Below the pieces are notes generated by a model. The model had not been told where the DNA came from. It worked only from the letters and a program-made list of their open reading frames with translations, and searched no databases. A stretch of DNA of 64,000 nucleotides from a virus, in IMG/VR virus record IMGVR_UViG_3300013126_000019, positions 1 to 64,000 of that record; one strand, 5' to 3'. Positions 29,701 to 36,258 of this stretch are shown in pieces. The stretch's first letter is position 1, and the number at the start of each line of letters is the position of its first letter. A program made the position numbers and the translations under genes.

Positions 29701-30196
29701 GCATTTTGTACATGTCCTCAGCACTAGATTTTGCAAAGTCTTGGGCCCAATAGTTTAAAGCTCTATCACCACCTTCCCACCACATACCATTCTCAAGAAC
29801 TTTAGGGTCCATTGTATTCTTAAGTTTTTGACCTCTTTGCATTTCTCTTTGCCATATACGAGTCATACCCATATCAAAATTGATATCTTTATCCTCAATA
29901 AGCGGTTGAAAAATTTTAGCAGCAGCATTAACATTTTGCTCTAAAGACAAATCCATTGTAGAGATCTTTTGGATCTTTTGCTCAATGTCTCTAAAGAATT
30001 GGTCTCTACGCTCAGAGCTTTCTTGTCTAAGTACTGGTGAATTAAGTAAGCCCGAGTATATACTGTTAATACGGTTATATCCCTGGTCGTATTGGTATTG
30101 CTTGGTAGCAAGCATATTACCAAAGAAATTAAGGTCCGGCTGATATGGCTGGATCTCAGGAACAAATTGGGATATACCTTGTAAAAAAGCTGTCAT
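26783..30196 (-). CDS. Virion cargo / internal protein, crAss-like (1137 aa)
   Basis: Helical, Gln- and Asn-rich protein. Its start (PDLNFFGNMLATKQYQYDQG, then NSPVLR and RRDQFFRDIEQK) resembles the N-termini of cargo-type structural proteins found after the muzzle gene in crAss-like phages. Residues about 250-450 are coiled-coil-like. A Gly-Ser-Lys linker (GSGSGSGKG) near residue 448 separates this from a more globular C-terminal half. It overlaps the 2681-residue gene by TAATG, and a 53-base spacer separates it from the gene upstream. No enzyme motif is seen. Probable role: fill the tail lumen or portal vestibule and be ejected first. Confident as a virion protein of this group, not confident on the precise role. 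Confidence 0.65.
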   Translation of the reverse strand: MTAFLQGISQFVPEIQPYQPDLNFFGNMLATKQYQYDQGYNRINSIYSGLLNSPVLRQESSERRDQFFRDIEQKIQKISTMDLSLEQNVNAAAKIFQPLIEDKDINFDMGMTRIWQREMQRGQKLKNTMDPKVLENGMWWEGGDRALNYWAQDFAKSSAEDMYKMPKPEYTPYLNITKLASDQLDKMDFPMGINPTWTPDGKYIIQGKGGPMTMAPLYNYLLNMYGNDPRVIKVAQTEAYLKRKDFVSQNAQAMGGEQNAETQYLNNILNQVNVQAQRFQEQATTNAKVAKAKTKVISNAIANGDIYDPDKTLNNILGNNEEQAQVEEGAAQFHNETLQITNPEVLKASDFGSLRNRADVAVARDLLSEKLYNTAMNYAELNKEIKIDADPYAKAAFDNALDRSNMLLQAQIDQAKMQLQSQLNVSEMEYEMYLKDYYGDSQGKGSGSGSGKGNNGIDQRNPYSQDGWLLGDELTVTPGGSGTDGEQLTGNSIKSIVEGEVAAYENITAPILQSFATTLDKLYETAVGSNPDEALVAREAILKAFSAYLKPGQGQAALKASNQEYANWFNLYKNQVDLSGVSFSDPSKNDKGDYQPSFLEKNVANLKSALGDSAVLSILKSKLNMNQIYSSLDQSELNLALLRVARENQAYNNELVSKRTLQAVGPITSVLPARIDVEKRGDQFHVKYSDVDPTIEKNILVETNQAINERYNTLKKENPKKESGDLWDDAQEYGKEYYTKKMKAYFQGPGMASYSSMSDNGPFGSMTTSGGAPILYKWNGERVSANDAERGYKTKNLEETLNNRFDVISKTYNKTWNTIGGAVDQAAALARGEDPNNIEKLKTLTSTLYGSNAGGGLVGKVYRSDIDGAYAKNPGNSDYRQVFTDLENYMQTHKKNDGSFTLFSGKLSGGDDFDINDVLGKDFNDEAYQVLQQLRTDMSNAGSWKSNQATRPRALMDVRFNVAGSGFDALTFRVDGGYIKGLKESASKELTQEEQASEVSSSSLSDAREYTLMVPSGSFNNEFMTQLKKGDVYKDYVRNVGPININYNDVGRQRFSGNATIRFDQPTQSYIAAGQINMIDPNTGSVIQDPNGIINTVLGENDNLGIWKKTTEQLLEVRNQQLINDFRTWNQYYKKSK

Positions 30197-30249
30197 AATT
30201 ATGCTATAAAATTATTACAAATCATTTAGATTTACTAAACTTCAAAAAT

Positions 30250-33108
30250 TTAAATACCGTATCCTGAGCCATTTTGCTCAGCACCCTGAGCATAAGGGTT
30301 CATACCGGCTGTATATGCTGACAAAGATCCCATCATTGGAGATGTATAAGCATTCATAATTGATCCTGCCATTGTTTTCTTTCTCCTTTCTCCTGCATCA
30401 CCATATTTACTCATATTATACTGAGCAATAACAAGATCTTTTAAATCTTCAGGATCCATATCTGCATATTCAGGATTATTCTTAGCAGCTTTATAAGCAT
30501 TAAGAATAGTGCTTGACTCATTAGAATCCAATTGACCATTTGGTGACTTACCACTAGTTTGAACAATGAGTCCTCCAGAACTAGGATCTATCATAAACTG
30601 ATCACCATAGATATAATTAACAGCGTCTGTCTTGGCCATATTATCTATAGTAGCAATTGTATTATGTAATATGTTCAGATTTTTAAGCTGCTTATTTTTA
30701 TCAGAAATAGCTTTAGATCCTACTACATTAGTATAGTATTCAGCATCTGCTGCAGATTGCGCTTGTGCACCCTGCATACGAGCTTGGGCATTAAACTGAT
30801 TAGATTTATCTTCTGACTGTGCATTATACTCTTCAACTTGTGCAGCAGCTTGTGCAGCTTTATCAGCAACATCACCAAATAATAATGACTGTCTTGAGCT
30901 TGCTTGTTGAGTTCCCATATAAGGACTCATACCTTCTGTCATACCGCGAGCTATAGATGCCGCTTGTTGTGATCTATAGATAGGTGAGATAAACTGAGGA
31001 TCAACTTGAGCAACATATGGTACTTGGGTTCTTACTGGCATGTAACGATTTACATCCTGTAACAACGCTGCACCGGTACCTAAAAGGTTTTGAAGCCAAG
31101 GTTGTGCTGGTGGTCTTTGACCAGGTGTACCAAAATCTCCTGCAGGAATTTTCTCAGCTTCTTTAATTTGCTTAGCCTCTTCATCAAATAATTCTGTATC
31201 AGGATTAATTTTTGCATATTGCCCAGCGGTGGTATTTGTATAAATCCAGTCTGCATTACTTACCTGACCTTGCGGCTCATCTGCTTTACCAAATTGACCT
31301 ATATCAAATGGATTAAGCTTTGTCTTTGTTTCGGTATCGGTAATACTACCTTTATTTTTAATAAGGTCTCTATAACCTAAGTAGGCAATCTGCTCTAGAG
31401 GTACTTGATCTTTATCAATAGATAAACCATACTGATCACTAAATTCTTTTAACTTTTGATTTGTGTAGCCTAATGAATTATCTGTATTGTCTGTAGCAGA
31501 TACATCAATTTTATGTGCAGCAAATGCAAGATTGCGCTTATTATGCTTTAAGAAGGCATTTACAATTTCATCATCTTTAATAGTACCGTTTGCAACTTTT
31601 TGTCTATAATCAGCGCTGACCTTTTTTCCCCAGTTTTTATCATTTTTAGCAGCTTCTCTTACAGCTTTAACATACTCAGCTTTAACTTTAGGATCTTTAA
31701 AGGACTCTTCAATTTTCTGGTACATAGCTGCAAGGTCTTTGTTACCATTAAAGATTGTTTTAAGATCCTGCTCACTACCTTTATATTCACCATAGCCTTT
31801 AGTTCGGCTACCGGTTTTATAATACTTGTCTTCAATTTTTACATAGACATTAGCTTTGTTACCAGCTTTATCATACTCTTCTTGTTTACGCTTAGCCCAA
31901 GCCTCATCTGACTCACCTTTTTTACGCTCAATAACTGTAGCATCTTTTGGTACATCGTATTTAGGTTGTGCAGTTTGTGTAGCGTCTGGCTGACTTTGTT
32001 GTACAGAGCCTGGAGCTGATGCAGGAAATTGCATATCACTAACTGCTAAATCCGGTTCAGTGCTTTCATACTGGTTACCATTTGCATCTACATAAATATA
32101 TACGCCTTTTCTTTTATTGTAGTTTCTTTGAATAATATTATCAAAGTCAAACTCAGATGGACCTTGTTGTGCCTTATACACAAAACGTCCTAGACCTGCT
32201 TCACCGCCATCTCTAAATACTTGATAGCCAATCATAGCTTCAGGCATTTCCTCTGGTACTCTACCAGGATAATACGGATTAGGGAAACTTGAACCTCCCA
32301 TTCTTTGCATATACTGACCCATGTCTTGTGCGTATTGCTGATCCATTTCATCTGCAGATTGCTGAGCACTTTCTTGTTCTTGAGCTGCTCTTGCTTGATC
32401 CATTTGTTGGGCAGAATTAAGAAAGTTTTGATAAAAAGGCATTTGGTCAATTGGTATCTTAGGGATATCAAAATCTTCAGCCTCCATATTCATTGCTATA
32501 ACAAAAGGCATTGCCATCTTAGGTGCAGACTCACCTTTCTTAGATTCCTGTGCAATAGCTAAAGCACCAAGTTTTTTAGTCTTGTTTTTAATATTAGCCA
32601 ATAAGGTATCAACAGTCATTTTATCATTAACTTCAGTAGGATCTAATAGTTTTGCTATATCCGTATTAAGATCATACTTTTTAGAAATGTCGGCAAATGT
32701 ATAACCACCTTTCTTTTCAGGAAGCCCGAAGTAATCTAAGATACCCTTATCTGTAATTTTAGTTTTTGAATTACCACCAAGTTTAAAATCTTTACCATGA
32801 AAGTCACTAAATATAAAAGCACCAACCGGTAAATTTAAAGGTGTACCCCCTTGTGGATGACGGTTACCACCAATACCATATTTGGTAAGCATCCCACCAG
32901 GACCAGGCATCATTACTTCTTCACCTTTCTCAGCTTCAACATTAGCTGAATCTCTATCTACAGGTCCTAAGTTTTTTACATAGTCTAGTTCAGGATCAGA
33001 AAGATCTTTACTTGTAAAAGACGGTGCCATTTGATAATAGTTCAAATAGTTACCACCATGTCTTGCCTGTGGAAGATTAGGCATTTTTTTAATCTTTACT
33101 TGATACAT
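30250..33108 (-). CDS. Virion cargo protein, crAss-like (952 aa)
   Basis: The N-terminal 150 residues hold a conserved-looking module, GIGGNRHPQGGTPLNLP followed by GAFIFSDFHGKDF, a type I associate with internal proteins of crAss-like and other Bacteroidota phages. About 220-270 is a Gln/Ala/Asp-rich helix (QQMDQARAAQEQESAQQ). The middle is charged, and the C-terminal 300 residues are rich in Gln, Ala and Tyr with likely coiled coil (AQAAAQVEEYNAQSEDKSNQ). Its N-terminal NLPQARHGG echoes the LPKAQ motif of the next two genes upstream, 1040 and 982 residues. No catalytic motif was found. Probably packaged; function unknown. Confidence 0.6.
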   Translation of the reverse strand: MYQVKIKKMPNLPQARHGGNYLNYYQMAPSFTSKDLSDPELDYVKNLGPVDRDSANVEAEKGEEVMMPGPGGMLTKYGIGGNRHPQGGTPLNLPVGAFIFSDFHGKDFKLGGNSKTKITDKGILDYFGLPEKKGGYTFADISKKYDLNTDIAKLLDPTEVNDKMTVDTLLANIKNKTKKLGALAIAQESKKGESAPKMAMPFVIAMNMEAEDFDIPKIPIDQMPFYQNFLNSAQQMDQARAAQEQESAQQSADEMDQQYAQDMGQYMQRMGGSSFPNPYYPGRVPEEMPEAMIGYQVFRDGGEAGLGRFVYKAQQGPSEFDFDNIIQRNYNKRKGVYIYVDANGNQYESTEPDLAVSDMQFPASAPGSVQQSQPDATQTAQPKYDVPKDATVIERKKGESDEAWAKRKQEEYDKAGNKANVYVKIEDKYYKTGSRTKGYGEYKGSEQDLKTIFNGNKDLAAMYQKIEESFKDPKVKAEYVKAVREAAKNDKNWGKKVSADYRQKVANGTIKDDEIVNAFLKHNKRNLAFAAHKIDVSATDNTDNSLGYTNQKLKEFSDQYGLSIDKDQVPLEQIAYLGYRDLIKNKGSITDTETKTKLNPFDIGQFGKADEPQGQVSNADWIYTNTTAGQYAKINPDTELFDEEAKQIKEAEKIPAGDFGTPGQRPPAQPWLQNLLGTGAALLQDVNRYMPVRTQVPYVAQVDPQFISPIYRSQQAASIARGMTEGMSPYMGTQQASSRQSLLFGDVADKAAQAAAQVEEYNAQSEDKSNQFNAQARMQGAQAQSAADAEYYTNVVGSKAISDKNKQLKNLNILHNTIATIDNMAKTDAVNYIYGDQFMIDPSSGGLIVQTSGKSPNGQLDSNESSTILNAYKAAKNNPEYADMDPEDLKDLVIAQYNMSKYGDAGERRKKTMAGSIMNAYTSPMMGSLSAYTAGMNPYAQGAEQNGSGYGI

Positions 33109-33111
33109 GTC

Positions 33112-36100
33112 TTATTGATTATAAGGATTGTCAAAGTTATAATTATTATCTACATATTCAACCTCTCCTCCATTTTCAATGATTTGTTTAATCATTTCTG
33201 GAGTTAAGGTATACACACCACCCTGCTGCATAGTCATAAATAATTCAGCACCTTTTTGTGCATACTGAGGAATTAAGGGTTGACCATACTGAACATTTGC
33301 ACCAGCAAAAGGAGCTCCTGCAAAGGCATCTGTTGTTCTATCAAAACCTCTTAGTCTTGGACTAAACTGTGTATCTGGTGATGTAAGTGCTAAGTTATTC
33401 TCTAAGAATCTGCTAGCTTTAAATTGTTTATATGCATTATTTCTTTCATCGCTAGAAAACACACCATCTGCTAAATATTTACCGGTTGCATTAGCAATGT
33501 TTAAATATCCTGCTGGAGAAATAGAACTTCTAATTTTACCTTTACCTGACGCTGTTGCTTCTTGCTGAGGTTCTTTACCGGTGTATTTTGGAACATACTG
33601 ATCCAGTTGTTTTCCAAATGCATCAGCTGTTAATGGAGCATTACCGTTATCAAAGAAAGTTTGCATCCTATTAGCATCAGGAAACACATTAACATCAGGT
33701 AATCCTAAGCCTTGCGTTTTCTTATTAGGATTCATATTAATAGGGTTTATTTTCCTATTAAGAGGATTTTGTGTATTCCAGTTAATGCCTGGATAAGTTT
33801 TATTAGGATCTGCACTTGGTAGTGCATATACGCCTACACCAAAATTAGGATCATAGATATCCTTTAATACACCATATCCAGGATACTCACCATCTACTTG
33901 AAACATTGGTAGCATTGTACCACCATCTTGTTTACGATACTGTTGTATACGCGGTTCCCAAGTATAGCCATAAGCATCTGCTTTTTCTAAACTATCTAGG
34001 TAAGCATCTTTTTCAGCTTGCGACATTGCATTAAACTTTGTTTGATCAAAACCTTTTTTATTAGTTCTACCATAAGCTTTAAGACGCTCATCTAAATACT
34101 TATTAATAAAAGCTTTATTATCTTTACCGTAAGCTTCTGAAAATGCTTTTTGTGTATTAGGATCATTAAACAATGCTGTTAACTGATCAGCATTATAATT
34201 ATACCTATCAGCATCGTTAATAATACCTTGAGATAGCATTAAGGTTAATCTTGGATCTATACTTTGATTAAATAGCTGGTCCATTACAGCAGGTCGAATA
34301 TCTGCAGGTAAAGCATTAACATCAAATCCTTTAATTTTTGCTCTATTCTGATCTCTACCGGAATAATCAATATTTTTCCAATTGTAAAATTGCTCTGGGT
34401 GTTGAGTTAAGGGTGTATACTCTAATAACCCTGAACCTAATGGACTACCCTTTGTAATTTCATATTGAGCTATCTGATTAATAAATGGTAAATTTTCTTT
34501 TTCTACAGTATTCCAGTCATAATTAGTATTATAAAAAGGCTGGCTTGCTGATGCCGTATTTACAGGAGGTGGTGCAGTGTTTGTACTTTGTGTTACTGTA
34601 GGATTTGCGCCTGTTGCTGGTGCTGTTACTGGAGTACTTGTTTGTACACCAGTACCCATTAAGTCATAAGGGTTTCTAGGTCTTGTACCTATCATACCTG
34701 CACTTGCAATTTTTTTAGTATTTGCTTCTTCTTCAGCAATTTGATTATCATATGATGCTCTTGCAGCTTCTGTTTCTTCTCTTACTCTTTGTTTATCTAA
34801 ATTCTCAAAATAATCTTTACCAAGACGTCTTAAGTTTTTACGGTTAGGATCTATACCTGCAGACTCAAGAACATCTCTTCTATCTCTCCTAGAGCGGTTC
34901 TCCCAGATATAAGGATTCATCTCATCAGTTTGGAATAAACCTCCGCCGGGCATATCTGCATTTTGAGCTCTGATTGCTCTATTTCTATTTGCTTCCATAC
35001 GGTCAGCATCAAAAATACTTTGACCTTCTGGTAATATAGTTTGATTTATATTATAGTTCCTCGTGTCAAACATTTTACCTATACCAATTTTGTCAAGGAA
35101 TCTACCGGCTGCTGTAGGGTCAGCTTCAAACTCAGTTAAGAATCTATCATATTGACCTTTACTTGTTGCATCCTTATACATCTCCTTATAGTTTTGAGAA
35201 TATTCCATATCAGGAATAGTCATATATCTATAAGGACTTAATCCCATATAAGCGCCAGGACTTGGTCTATCAATTCCAAGATTTGTATATGTTTGTGGGG
35301 CAGCGGTCCCAGTAAGTAATTCTGGAGCAAAACCTGGACCAGACACACTTACGTTAGGTAGATTTAAGCCATCTCGGCTTGGGTAATTATTTAGGTAAGA
35401 GAAATCGGCAGATGGACCAAAAGATGGTGTAGGATTATCGTTATATGCTTTAGCAACAGATTGATAATAAGTATTGTACGCATCTTCCGTAGCTTGTTGT
35501 AATTGCTCTTTAGTCAACAAATTTCCTTGTGCATCATAAACAGGTTGATCTGAATTATAATTACCCAAGGTATTTTGAAGATTAGTTTCTGCTTCCACAA
35601 CTTCTCTAGGTTTGTATGCTGATGATGAAGTAGTGTTTGCTGTAGTTCCAAAAGTACTACCTGTAGTACCCATCATCTGAGCTTTAGGTAAACTGTTAGC
35701 AGAACCACCTTTCTTTTGTGTTTGGGGTGTTTGTTGCGTTTGAGTATTATTACCCACACCATATCTGCTAGCATAAACTTGTTTGTTATATGCGCTAATA
35801 GCAGGATTTAATATTGTGTTAGCCGTTGTATTAAAAAGACCTTTAAGTGAATTTAAACCTACACCCTCGTATTTGTCTGACTCCTTTTTAAAAACTTCAC
35901 TATTAGCTGGTGTTAGATCCATTTGTGATGGATACATAAAAGGCCCGGGTAAACTTTCCATACGCGCACCTAACTCCATACCATAGGCGGCTTTAGGTAC
36001 ACCGCCCATTAGTTGTTGAGCATGCAGTTGTTGTAAATCTTCAAATGGTGGAAGTTGTAAAGCTCTACCCAACATATCCTGAGCAGCTAATATTGTATGT

Positions 36101-36234
36101 TCTTGTAAAGCTTCATCTAATGCTTTTCTCTGAACATCCTCCTTATTTGTTTTTACAGATCTAACAAAAGCATCTAAGCGCTGCTTGTGAAAACCCATAG
36201 GCTTTTTTATAAACTGTTGATCCATCATGGCCAT
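33112..36234 (-). CDS. Virion cargo protein with LPKAQ motif (1040 aa)
   Basis: Low-complexity, Asn/Tyr/Pro/Gln-rich protein. Residues 176-190 contain GGSANSLPKAQMMGT, nearly repeated in the preceding 982-residue protein. Tyr-rich repeats such as NPYIWENRSR and several short GG-hydrophobic patches (DGGTMLPMF, QQGGVYTLTPEM) recur. It ends with LTPEMIKQIIENGGEVEYV, a short helix plus strand I recognise as a common tail of Bacteroidota phage virion proteins. The gene starts 24 bases after the 982-residue gene and is followed at a 3-base gap by the 952-residue gene. No enzyme signature was found. Composition suggests an extended, partly disordered internal protein. Confidence 0.58.
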   Translation of the reverse strand: MAMMDQQFIKKPMGFHKQRLDAFVRSVKTNKEDVQRKALDEALQEHTILAAQDMLGRALQLPPFEDLQQLHAQQLMGGVPKAAYGMELGARMESLPGPFMYPSQMDLTPANSEVFKKESDKYEGVGLNSLKGLFNTTANTILNPAISAYNKQVYASRYGVGNNTQTQQTPQTQKKGGSANSLPKAQMMGTTGSTFGTTANTTSSSAYKPREVVEAETNLQNTLGNYNSDQPVYDAQGNLLTKEQLQQATEDAYNTYYQSVAKAYNDNPTPSFGPSADFSYLNNYPSRDGLNLPNVSVSGPGFAPELLTGTAAPQTYTNLGIDRPSPGAYMGLSPYRYMTIPDMEYSQNYKEMYKDATSKGQYDRFLTEFEADPTAAGRFLDKIGIGKMFDTRNYNINQTILPEGQSIFDADRMEANRNRAIRAQNADMPGGGLFQTDEMNPYIWENRSRRDRRDVLESAGIDPNRKNLRRLGKDYFENLDKQRVREETEAARASYDNQIAEEEANTKKIASAGMIGTRPRNPYDLMGTGVQTSTPVTAPATGANPTVTQSTNTAPPPVNTASASQPFYNTNYDWNTVEKENLPFINQIAQYEITKGSPLGSGLLEYTPLTQHPEQFYNWKNIDYSGRDQNRAKIKGFDVNALPADIRPAVMDQLFNQSIDPRLTLMLSQGIINDADRYNYNADQLTALFNDPNTQKAFSEAYGKDNKAFINKYLDERLKAYGRTNKKGFDQTKFNAMSQAEKDAYLDSLEKADAYGYTWEPRIQQYRKQDGGTMLPMFQVDGEYPGYGVLKDIYDPNFGVGVYALPSADPNKTYPGINWNTQNPLNRKINPINMNPNKKTQGLGLPDVNVFPDANRMQTFFDNGNAPLTADAFGKQLDQYVPKYTGKEPQQEATASGKGKIRSSISPAGYLNIANATGKYLADGVFSSDERNNAYKQFKASRFLENNLALTSPDTQFSPRLRGFDRTTDAFAGAPFAGANVQYGQPLIPQYAQKGAELFMTMQQGGVYTLTPEMIKQIIENGGEVEYVDNNYNFDNPYNQ

Positions 36235-36258
36235 TATATATTCTTAAGATACTCAAAA

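Noticed and set aside
29941-30165. A 74-codon minus-strand frame within the start of the 1137-residue gene
   Set aside because: It is an alternate frame of the same strand and the main frame has a conserved-looking N-terminus.
31600-32562. Plus- and minus-strand frames with hydrophobic, membrane-like translations inside the 952-residue gene
   Set aside because: The hydrophobic look (Phe, Ile, Leu runs) is the complement or shifted frame of Lys/Gln/Ala-rich coding sequence, not evidence of membrane proteins.
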